Shown in pieces: positions 1 to 5,131 of a DNA stretch of 5,174 nt. The notes beneath the pieces are model-generated. The model searched no databases. It was given only the letters and a program-made list of their open reading frames with translations, and was not told the DNA's origin. Each line of letters begins with the position of its first letter. Positions within the stretch are counted from its first letter, which is position 1. The stretch covers positions 1 to 5,174 of the forward strand of contig CAYJIX010000104.1 of NCBI GenBank assembly GCA_964370375.1. Reading direction: 5' to 3'. The position numbers were made by a program, and so were the translations under genes. This DNA is from CAYJIX01 sp964370375. GTDB lineage: Bacteria; Desulfobacterota; Desulfovibrionia; Desulfovibrionales; Desulfovibrionaceae.

Positions 1-11
1 TGTGGAGAGGA

Positions 12-98
12 CTTTTCCTTATTTGAACAGCCTGCGCAAGCTGAAGGATTGTGTGAGGAAAAGCTTTTCCTTGTCTGAACAGCCTGCCCGTAATGAAG
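12..98. repeat. Two imperfect direct repeats, 52 bp apart
   Basis: Positions 12-35 and 64-87 match at 22 of 24 bases. Each begins CTTTTCCTT and ends TGAACAGCCTGC. After a few divergent bases both copies also share TGAAG (42-46 and 94-98). The 52-bp offset is not a multiple of three, which argues against a repeated protein motif. The pair looks like a small intergenic repeat family or a local duplication. Nothing in the sequence shows its function. Confidence 0.75.
56..71. repeat. 16-bp perfect palindrome
   Basis: AGGAAAAGCTTTTCCT at 56-71 is perfectly self-complementary. Its right half is the start of the second direct repeat. Its left half is also complementary to the start of the first repeat (12-19), so the 12-71 stretch can form an 8-bp stem with a loop of about 36 nt. 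It could be a protein-binding dyad or a by-product of the repeat arrangement. No T tract follows on either strand, so it is not a typical terminator. Confidence 0.6.
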
Positions 99-263
99 AG
101 TGACGATTGTATCCTTTTTGTAAAAACGGATTTTTAACAAGTAGCTCACAAAACGCCAAGGCAAACCTTTGCCAACAAAAAGCTTCACAAAAAATCGGCA
201 CTCTACAACCTAGGCAACTAAAAACTGCTCAAACAGCCTTATTTTCATACAAAGGGGGGCTCT

Positions 264-734
264 ATGGCTTACTGGCTTTTTAAAAGCGAACCTGAATGTT
301 TTTCTATTGAAGATTTAGAAAACATGCCAAATCAAACCACAAGCTGGGATGGCGTGCGCAACTATCAGGCTCGCAATTTCATGCGCGCCATGCACGTTGG
401 CGATGAGGCTTTTTTTTATCATAGCGGTAAAAATCCCGAAATCTGCGGCATTGTGCGCGTTGTTGCCCCTGCCTACCCTGACCACACAGCCTTTGACCCT
501 GCATCTGAACATTACGACCCCAATTCCACGCCAAGCCATCCACGCTGGGATATGGTGGATGTACAGCTTATCCGCCGTTTTGTACCGCCTGTACCGCGCA
601 GCTTGCTTCGCAACGATGCAGAGCTTGCCGGCATGGAATTGATGAAAAAAGGCTCACGGTTGTCCGTGCAAGTTGTGGAAAAAGAAGCTTTTTTGCACAT
701 TGTAAGCGTGGCTGATGCGCTTTTGGTGTCATAA
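264..734 (+). CDS. EVE domain-containing protein
   Basis: This 156-residue protein is one complete EVE domain, the fold of human thymocyte nuclear protein 1 and many stand-alone bacterial proteins. Family signatures are visible along its length: WLFKSEP at residues 4-10, SWDGVRNYQARN at 27-38, the GD-x-x-FFYHS segment at 46-54, GIVRVV at 62-67, AYPD-x-TAFDP at 70-79, PRWDMVDV at 93-100 and GSRLSVQVV at 130-138. EVE domains belong to the PUA-like superfamily and are thought to bind nucleic acid carrying modified bases. Some are fused to restriction or other defence enzymes. The ligand of the stand-alone bacterial form is not established. The start is supported by AAAGGGGGG ending four bases before the ATG. 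Length is normal for the family and nothing looks broken. The toxin-antitoxin operon downstream has its own promoter, so the two need not be linked in function. Confidence 0.93.
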   Translation: MAYWLFKSEPECFSIEDLENMPNQTTSWDGVRNYQARNFMRAMHVGDEAFFYHSGKNPEICGIVRVVAPAYPDHTAFDPASEHYDPNSTPSHPRWDMVDVQLIRRFVPPVPRSLLRNDAELAGMELMKKGSRLSVQVVEKEAFLHIVSVADALLVS

Positions 735-767
735 GCTTGCACGGGCATTGTACTGCTGTGGTTTGTA

Positions 768-796
768 TTGCTTTTGATGGGCAAACTCTATACAAT
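768..796 (+). promoter_or_regulatory. Candidate sigma70 promoter of the toxin-antitoxin operon
   Basis: TTGCTT (768-773) and TACAAT (791-796) are separated by 17 bp and lie 34 bp upstream of the antitoxin start codon. The -10 matches the consensus at five of six positions, but the -35 only at its first three. The -10 sits inside a perfect palindrome, as expected for an autorepressed toxin-antitoxin operon. Confidence 0.55.
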
Positions 797-800
797 AGAG
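786..800 (+). promoter_or_regulatory. Operator-like palindrome over the -10 of the toxin-antitoxin promoter
   Basis: CTCTAT-ACA-ATAGAG is a perfect 6-bp inverted repeat with a 3-bp spacer. It overlaps the candidate -10 (791-796). DinJ/RelB antitoxins are ribbon-helix-helix proteins that bind short palindromes at their own promoters, usually strengthened by the toxin partner. The site is therefore inferred to be the autoregulatory operator. A further TTAGAG at 806-811 may be an additional half-site. Confidence 0.6.
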
Positions 801-829
801 ATATATTAGAGCACAAAGGAGCACGCTGC

Positions 830-1105
830 ATGGCAAATTCAGTAAATGTAAGCATCCGTATAGATAGCGACGTAAAAAAAGATTCTGAAACACTTTATGC
901 CGCGCTTGGAGTCAACCTTTCCACGGCAATAAATGTTTTTTTGCGACAATCTTTACGCACTGGTGGCTTTCCTTTTGAGGTAAAACTGCCAAAGCCCAAC
1001 GCAGAAACCTTAGCTGCCATGCTTGAAGCAGAGCAACTTATACAAAGCCCACAAACCAAGCGATATTCAAATGTAGAAGAAGCTCTAAAGGAGCTTAAAA
1101 GCTAA
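830..1105 (+). CDS. dinJ: Type II antitoxin, RelB/DinJ family
   Basis: This 91-residue antitoxin has two parts. Residues 1-45 form the ribbon-helix-helix DNA-binding segment, with a beta-strand (SVNVSIRID), a helix, and the LGVNLSTAINVFL turn-helix. Next comes the family-typical GGFPFEV motif, then a charged tail ending in EEALKELKS that should wrap and neutralise the toxin. The frame is open 31 codons further upstream, to 737. I start at 830 because AAAGGAG (815-821) sits eight bases before this ATG, because homology begins here, and because the longer form would cross the promoter and operator. The stop overlaps the toxin start as TAATG, and the toxin's Shine-Dalgarno sequence (AAAGGAG, 1087-1093) lies inside this gene, so translation of the two is probably coupled. 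With the toxin it should repress the operon at 786-800. DinJ is the closest named relative; RelB would be an equally fair label. Confidence 0.9.
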   Translation: MANSVNVSIRIDSDVKKDSETLYAALGVNLSTAINVFLRQSLRTGGFPFEVKLPKPNAETLAAMLEAEQLIQSPQTKRYSNVEEALKELKS

Positions 1106-1377
1106 TGTTGGATATTGTTTGGACACGCGCCTTCAAAAAAGACTATAAACTGGCACAAAAAAAAAATCTCAACATTGAAGTTCTTGACTCTGTTATCCGT
1201 ACCCTTGCCGCAGAAAAAGAGCTGGATAAAAAATTTTTAGACCATGCTCTTGGCGGCAACTGGAAAGGGTATCGCGAATGCCACCTTTCCCCTGATTGGT
1301 TGCTCATATACAAAATAGAAAAAAAAGCACTTGTGCTTGTCTTGGCACGCAGCGGCTCACATTCTGATGTGTTTTAA
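1105..1377 (+). CDS. yafQ: Type II toxin, YafQ-like mRNA interferase (RelE/ParE superfamily)
   Basis: This 90-residue protein matches YafQ in length and in the order of its motifs: an N-terminal basic helix (FKKDYKLAQKK, residues 10-20), LDHALGGNWKGYRECH at 45-60, PDWLLIYK at 63-70 and RSGSHSDVF at 82-90. The residues corresponding to the E. coli YafQ active site all appear present: H47, H60, D64, H86 and the C-terminal F90. The toxin is therefore predicted to be catalytically intact. YafQ cleaves mRNA in the ribosomal A site, in E. coli preferentially at AAA lysine codons, and its partner DinJ holds it inactive. The ATG overlaps the antitoxin stop by one base, with AAAGGAG 11 bases upstream. 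No clear terminator follows. A 6-bp inverted repeat with a 5-base loop (1426-1442) lies about 50 bases downstream but has no T tract. Confidence 0.93.
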   Translation: MLDIVWTRAFKKDYKLAQKKNLNIEVLDSVIRTLAAEKELDKKFLDHALGGNWKGYRECHLSPDWLLIYKIEKKALVLVLARSGSHSDVF

Positions 1378-1460
1378 TGCGGTTCAAGATGGACAATGCC
1401 ATTGCCTGTTATATGCGCAACACTTGTTCTTGCCAGAAGAACCTTCAAATAGTAAGAGTT

Positions 1461-1604
1461 TTGCACAATATATAGTCGACACTGAAAAGCATGATATTTT
1501 GTTGAAATCATCAGAAAGCCCAAAGATGACAAAGAATCATACCTTATGAAGGGCAAAACGCTCCTCCATGGTTCAACCCTTCGGATGTGGCTTGCTTTAC
1601 ATGG
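1461..1604. repeat. Diverged tandem element, copy 1
   Basis: This segment shares an ordered series of words with the segment beginning at 1622: TTGCA (1461), GTCGAC (1475), TCAGAAAGC (1511), ACGCTC (1558), CCCTTCGG (1577), TGGCT (1588) and TTTACATGG (1596). The bases between the words have largely diverged. This copy has no 37-bp array. Between TCAGAAAGC and ACGCTC it carries 38 bases that I cannot align with the 37-bp unit. The element has no plausible reading frame and may be a small mobile or structured-RNA repeat. Confidence 0.6.
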
Positions 1605-1674
1605 AACAGCACACAGCAGGCTTGCAGTCACATCGTCGACGCTAAAAACTCATTTCGGTGCATTTTTCAGAAAG

Positions 1675-1930
1675 CACCACGCGTGGGCTTATCGCCCTCT
1701 GCTGGCATAAACACCACGCGTGGGCTTATCGCCCTCTGCTGGCATAAACACCACGCGTGGGCTTATCGCCCTCTGCTGGCATAAACACCACGCGTGGGCT
1801 TATNNNNNNNNNNNNNNNNNNNNNNNNNNNNNNNNNNNNNNNNNNNNNNNNNNNNNNNNNNNNNNNNNNNNNNNNNNNNNNNNNNNNNNNNNNNNNNNNN
1901 NNNACCACGCGTGGGCTTATCGCCCTCTGT
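1675..1930. repeat. 37-bp tandem repeat array (VNTR-like), non-coding
   Basis: Identical head-to-tail units start at 1675, 1712, 1749 and 1786. The first three are complete and the fourth runs into the assembly gap. A last partial unit resumes at 1904 and degenerates after about 1930. Each unit contains the perfect palindrome CCACGCGTGG, flanked by ATAA on the left and TTAT on the right, and the overlapping dyad GGGC-TTATC-GCCC. There are no unique spacers, so this is not CRISPR. Because 37 is not divisible by three and each unit brings a TAA into one plus-strand frame, no frame stays open through three consecutive units. The minus strand behaves the same way. The number of units is unknown because of the gap. 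Confidence 0.92.
1804..1903. other. Assembly gap (100 N) inside the tandem array
   Basis: Exactly 100 N interrupt the fourth 37-bp unit. A run of exactly 100 is the usual placeholder for a gap of unknown size. Identical repeats on both sides explain why the assembler could not bridge it. The real length of the array cannot be read from this sequence. Confidence 0.95.
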
Positions 1931-2009
1931 TTATATAAAGCACGCTCACTCCACATACCCCTTCGGGGACGGCGAAAGCACGTTTTGGCTCATTTTACAT
2001 GGCGCACTA

Positions 2010-3728
2010 TCAAACGTTGCTTGAATCCCCTTCAAGAGTTCCAAGCCATTTATCAAGCATTTCATAAAGGATATTGGGCGCGATGGGTTTTGTTATATGC
2101 TCATCCATGCCATGTTTAAGGCTTTTTTCCCTATCAGCCGACATGGCATTGGCCGAAAGCGCGATGATTGGCAAATGTTTATGCTTCTCGTTTTCTCTGA
2201 TTTTTTTTGTAGCCTCAAGGCCATCCATAACAGGCATTTGTATGTCCATAAGCACAAGGTCATAGTCTTTTTGTTCAAGCATGCTTATGGCTTCTTGCCC
2301 GTTGTTGGCAACATCTACAAAGTAGCCTTTTTGCTTTAAAAGTTCAGTCGCTACAAGCTGGTTCACAAGGTTATCTTCGGCAAGTAAGATATGCCTTTCG
2401 TTTGTAATGGATTTGTAAGAATATTCTATCTTTTGCTCAATGTATTCGCTCGTATCTACAGCAAAATCAGCGGTAAACAAAAAAGTAGAACCATGCCCAA
2501 GCTCACTTTCGATCCAGATTTGACCTCCCATAAGCTCTACAAGTTGTTTGCTGATGGTAAGCCCTAGGCCTGTACCTCCGTATTTACGAGTTACAGAATT
2601 GTCTGCTTGTGTAAACGCTGAAAAAAGTCTTTTTTGCTGTTCTTCACTAAGTCCGATGCCTGTATCTTTTACGGCAAAACGAAAAGATATTCTACCATCG
2701 GCTTCTTCTATTTTTTCAGTTGTTATGCTCACACTGCCTTTTTTGGTAAACTTTATGGCATTATTGACAAGGTTTAGCAGTATTTGCTTAAGGCGAAGAG
2801 GATCCCCAACAAGCCTTACAGAAAGCACGTCTGCATTTTCCAAAACAAGTTGCAGGCCTTTTTCTTCTGCCTTATGTATTGTAAGTACCTTTACGTTATC
2901 AACAACTTCATCCAATGTGAAACTGATATTTTCAAGCGTAAGTTTTTTACTTTCAATTTTAGAAAAGTCTAAAATATCATTAATGATCTGCATCAGGTCT
3001 TCTGATGCTTTTAACGCTTTTTCAATATAATTTTTTTGCACGCTCTCTAATTGAGTTTGCAAAACAAGGTGTAGTAATCCTGAAATACCATTCAAGGGCG
3101 TGCGAATTTCATGGCTCATATTGGCTAAAAATTGCCCTTTTACTATATTTGCGGCCTCTGCATCTTCTTTTGCCTGTAAAATATCGGTGTTGTCATGAAG
3201 ATAAACAGCATGACCTTCAAAATTGTTTTGTTTGTTTAGTATAGGAACAATAGATATTTCGTAAATATGCTCATCTGTATGTGTCGGAAACGTTATCGTT
3301 TCAACAACGTTTACTACTTCGCCAGTATTTGATACAGACAAAAACAAGTTTTCTAATTTTTCAAGAAAGGTTGGAGAAAGCAGCTCCGAAAATATTTCTG
3401 TAATATGCTTACCTTTTATAAGATATAATTCATCGTAACCGGAAACAAAAAGAAACCTTTTGGTACAATACACAAGGCAACGATCTTTATCAAAGATCAA
3501 AATGTTTGATGGGCTGTTTTCCAGTAATAAGTTAAGATACTTTTCTAGCGCATGTTGCTGTGTAGTAAGCATCTTATTCACATTTTCTGTGCTGCTGATA
3601 GTCAATTTAACACGTTGTAATAGATTTTCAACCTCGCGTGTTTTCCTTTTTAACAACCTATTTTCTTTAAGTAACTTGGCGTTTTCTTCTAGGATTGCTG
3701 CGCTATCTTTATTTTCAAGTGTTGTCAT
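2010..3728 (-). CDS. Soluble PAS-containing hybrid sensor histidine kinase (NahK-like)
   Basis: This 572-residue protein has, in order, a probable coiled coil (about 8-68), a PAS domain (about 70-185), HisKA (about 195-262) with the phospho-acceptor H206 in FLANMSHEIRTPLNG, HATPase_c (about 305-424) and a receiver domain (about 446-563). The ATPase domain has N-box N323, G1 box DTGIG at 355-359 and G2 box GGTGLGL at 384-390. The receiver has E451/D452, phospho-acceptor D495, S525 and K547. No membrane segment or Hpt domain is visible, so it should act in the cytoplasm and pass phosphate to a separate Hpt protein. It lies 45 bp downstream of the FIST gene on the same strand, probably in one transcript. 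Layout and neighbour resemble Pseudomonas NahK. The ATG at 3728 has a poor ribosome binding site: the nearest AAGG is about 21 bases upstream, and an in-frame stop lies nine codons upstream. The next methionine (M53) would lose part of the coiled coil. Confidence 0.93.
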   Translation of the reverse strand: MTTLENKDSAAILEENAKLLKENRLLKRKTREVENLLQRVKLTISSTENVNKMLTTQQHALEKYLNLLLENSPSNILIFDKDRCLVYCTKRFLFVSGYDELYLIKGKHITEIFSELLSPTFLEKLENLFLSVSNTGEVVNVVETITFPTHTDEHIYEISIVPILNKQNNFEGHAVYLHDNTDILQAKEDAEAANIVKGQFLANMSHEIRTPLNGISGLLHLVLQTQLESVQKNYIEKALKASEDLMQIINDILDFSKIESKKLTLENISFTLDEVVDNVKVLTIHKAEEKGLQLVLENADVLSVRLVGDPLRLKQILLNLVNNAIKFTKKGSVSITTEKIEEADGRISFRFAVKDTGIGLSEEQQKRLFSAFTQADNSVTRKYGGTGLGLTISKQLVELMGGQIWIESELGHGSTFLFTADFAVDTSEYIEQKIEYSYKSITNERHILLAEDNLVNQLVATELLKQKGYFVDVANNGQEAISMLEQKDYDLVLMDIQMPVMDGLEATKKIRENEKHKHLPIIALSANAMSADREKSLKHGMDEHITKPIAPNILYEMLDKWLGTLEGDSSNV

Positions 3729-3773
3729 AACAAAACCAATATTTTTTTACCTTAAAAAAAAGTACACATGCAA

Positions 3774-4934
3774 TTATAGTATGCAGATTATAAAAGTAAA
3801 ATTGTGAAACCGATTTATAGTATTATTTTTACTGTCTTCTACAGGGCAAATCTCACCGCCGGAATACGCACTGTGAAAGGGTATGTTATCCTTAAGCTTT
3901 TCTTGTATGACATTGCTTTCAAGCAAATAATCTAAGCCAAGGATAGCAAGGCGTCCAAAACAAGAAAAGATGATTATTCCATTTACATCTTCAAGTTGCA
4001 TCACTTTTTCTATGGCTTGTTCCGCCACAAGCTGCACATCGTCTTTGTTCAGGCTACCGATCCTAAGTTTGCAACCTTGAGGCATGCTCCCCCCACAAAT
4101 AACATGCCTGTTTTGATCTGAAAGCAAAGCAGCACGGCTAATAAGCGGCGTTCCATCATTGTAATCAGTCATAAATGGTGTGCTAAAAAATCCCTGAACG
4201 GTATCATTATTAAGCACGTTAATAGATGATAAATAATCAAGTGCGGGCATACCATTGATTTCTTTTATGGTGTTTCCTTCCGATGCAGTAATAACACATT
4301 GATGTGATGAAACATTATCTTCTATTAATGAAGAAAAGATGAATCTGGGATTACTATTTCCACTAACCAGCAACATAGAAAACTGCTTAGTAAGGTATTC
4401 TCCATTATATATTGCATATGAACTTTCATAGGTAACTACGTCGTCTGGGCACGCATTAGAACCAAAAATAGGAATATTTTTAAAAAAGCTTGACAGTTCA
4501 TTAATGATATCTTCACTATTGTTAGCTATATGCATTGGAGCAAAAAACAAAATAAGCTTTGGATCAGTATCCATACTTGATAAAGCTTCATTACATGCTT
4601 TTACAGTGATTTCTTTCGTATTGTTTTCATTCCAAGCATCACTGCACACAACAGTAAATTGGCAATCATCGGCAGTCAGAACAGAAACGCAAAAAAGCGT
4701 ACTGCCAGATTCTGTATTTATAGCATTGTTAAGAGTGGTCATCCCAACGACAGGAAAAGGCAAGGCTTTGCATATGGCGCTTGCGGTGTCTGTTTCAATA
4801 AAATCATAAGAACACGTAATAAAGGCCGCAGAATTTGTTAACAGCTGATTTTCAAGGTCTAATTGTTCAAGAATTTCTTCAACGGCAGTTTGGATATCAT
4901 CAACCTCAAAGGTGTAGGCATTGAGCATTTTCAT
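3774..4934 (-). CDS. FIST-domain signal sensor, possible NosP-like NO sensor
   Basis: This 386-residue protein consists of a FIST N-terminal domain (about 30-225) and a FIST_C domain (about 230-380). Typical features are the NIPIFGSNACPDD stretch at 153-165, IFSCFGR at 322-328, and the closing block with G359-G-E-I-C-P and FHNFT at 376-380. Both ends look intact, and there is no signal peptide or membrane segment. FIST domains are ligand sensors found fused or adjacent to signalling proteins. In Pseudomonas, Vibrio and Legionella a stand-alone FIST hemoprotein, NosP, binds nitric oxide and controls the kinase NahK encoded beside it. The same order is seen here. I cannot assign a heme ligand: the histidines are H135, H211, H277, H354 and H377. 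A different small ligand is possible. The start at 4934 has a weak AGGGA 10 bases upstream, and an in-frame stop lies eight codons upstream. The ATG at 4928 is an alternative. Confidence 0.9.
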   Translation of the reverse strand: MKMLNAYTFEVDDIQTAVEEILEQLDLENQLLTNSAAFITCSYDFIETDTASAICKALPFPVVGMTTLNNAINTESGSTLFCVSVLTADDCQFTVVCSDAWNENNTKEITVKACNEALSSMDTDPKLILFFAPMHIANNSEDIINELSSFFKNIPIFGSNACPDDVVTYESSYAIYNGEYLTKQFSMLLVSGNSNPRFIFSSLIEDNVSSHQCVITASEGNTIKEINGMPALDYLSSINVLNNDTVQGFFSTPFMTDYNDGTPLISRAALLSDQNRHVICGGSMPQGCKLRIGSLNKDDVQLVAEQAIEKVMQLEDVNGIIIFSCFGRLAILGLDYLLESNVIQEKLKDNIPFHSAYSGGEICPVEDSKNNTINRFHNFTFIICIL

Positions 4935-4957
4935 GATTCTAACATCCCTGTATTGCT

Positions 4958-4989
4958 AAAAAAAGTCGGTACATTTCTTTTTTCCGACT
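4958..4989 (-). terminator. Terminator-like hairpin in the FIST leader (possible attenuator)
   Basis: On the minus strand AGTCGG and CCGACT form a 6-bp stem around a 14-base A-rich loop. The stem runs straight into a tract of seven T, counting the last stem base. This is the form of an intrinsic terminator, though the loop is long. It ends 23 bases upstream of the FIST start codon and lies downstream of the candidate promoter at 5062-5091. It would therefore act in the leader of the FIST-kinase transcript, or it may end a transcript arriving from beyond the window. Confidence 0.6.
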
Positions 4990-5061
4990 GAGCAGATTCC
5001 TGTAACATTTTCTACTGTTTTTGAGCAAATATAATAAATAATACCACATATATAAAATCAA

Positions 5062-5091
5062 ACTCTAATCCAACAAACCGCAGTATGTCAA
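5062..5091 (-). promoter_or_regulatory. Candidate sigma70 promoter of the FIST-kinase operon
   Basis: A perfect TTGACA -35 (5086-5091, minus strand) is followed after 18 bp by TAGAGT (5062-5067), a four-of-six match to the -10 consensus. Transcription would begin near 5055, giving a leader of about 120 bases that contains the hairpin at 4958-4989. The AT-rich sequence just downstream offers other possible -10 elements, so the exact start is uncertain. Confidence 0.5.
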
Positions 5092-5097
5092 GCTATT

Positions 5098-5131
5098 CCT
5101 TGGATGGGGGCCCCATGCTCTTATGGCAAGG
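5098..5131. promoter_or_regulatory. GC-rich dyad upstream of the FIST promoter
   Basis: The core at 5104-5116 is ATGGGG-G-CCCCAT, a perfect 6-bp inverted repeat around one base, and stands out in AT-rich surroundings. Outer arms CCTTG (5098-5102) and CAAGG (5127-5131) are also complementary. The core lies 12 bp upstream of the -35 element, a position suited to a transcription factor. No T tract follows on either strand, so a terminator is unlikely. Confidence 0.4.

Larger units (their letters stand above)
1..263. other. Intergenic region upstream of the EVE gene
   Basis: I see no supportable gene in this stretch. It holds two direct repeats and a palindrome (listed separately), then an A-rich stretch (about 120-230) leading to the ribosome binding site of the next gene (AAAGGGGGG at 251-259). 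The word AACAGCCT, shared by both direct repeats, occurs once more at 232-239, so a third decayed copy is possible. A minus-strand open frame at 19-201 runs across the repeats, but it has no recognisable domain and its open length seems accidental. I could not identify a convincing -35/-10 pair for the EVE gene. Confidence 0.6.
1622..2002. repeat. Diverged tandem element, copy 2, interrupted by the 37-bp array
   Basis: The left arm (1622-1675) carries TTGCA (1622), GTCGAC (1635) and TCAGAAAGC (1667). The right arm (about 1931-2002) carries ACGCTC (1942), CCCTTCGG (1959), TGGCT (1986) and TTTACATGG (1994). Compared with copy 1, the right arm has 16 extra bases between CCCTTCGG and TGGCT. The 37-bp array lies between the arms. 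The right arm ends seven bases before the kinase stop codon. CCCCTTCGGGG at 1958-1968 can form a short GC-rich hairpin. Confidence 0.6.
1378..2009. other. Non-coding convergent intergenic region with repeats
   Basis: About 630 bp (including a 100-N gap) separate the toxin stop from the stop of the convergent histidine kinase gene. It contains two diverged copies of a ~145-bp element, a 37-bp tandem array and an assembly gap, all listed separately. Short open frames on both strands have no recognisable domain, and the array puts a stop codon into each frame. Positions 1378-1460 hold only a small dyad, GTTCTT-GCCAG-AAGAAC (1426-1442). No clear terminator for either convergent operon is visible. 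Confidence 0.7.

Noticed and set aside
19..201. 60-residue minus-strand ORF
   Set aside because: It shows no recognisable domain, runs through the intergenic direct repeats and palindrome, and is short enough to be open by chance.
737..829. 31-residue N-terminal extension of the antitoxin
   Set aside because: It has no Shine-Dalgarno support, lies over the promoter and operator, and is not part of the DinJ/RelB family homology. The ATG at 830 has an excellent AAAGGAG.
1391..1442. Intrinsic terminator of the toxin-antitoxin operon
   Set aside because: Two weak dyads are present (around 1391-1406 and 1426-1442), but neither is GC-rich with a following T tract on the plus strand.
1331..1631. 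Small ORFs on both strands after the toxin gene
   Set aside because: They overlap the toxin end or the duplicated non-coding element, have no family resemblance, and differ between the two copies of the element.
1675..1930. CRISPR array
   Set aside because: The 37-bp units are directly adjacent with no unique spacers, and no cas gene is present in the window.
1587..1938. Repeat-containing protein encoded by the 37-bp array
   Set aside because: The unit length shifts the frame at every copy, and each unit brings a stop into one frame on each strand, so no frame can pass more than about three units. The apparent long open frames depend on the N run.
2548..3030. 160-residue plus-strand ORF within the kinase gene
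   Set aside because: It is the reverse-strand shadow of the HisKA and ATPase coding sequence, which has unambiguous conserved motifs on the minus strand.
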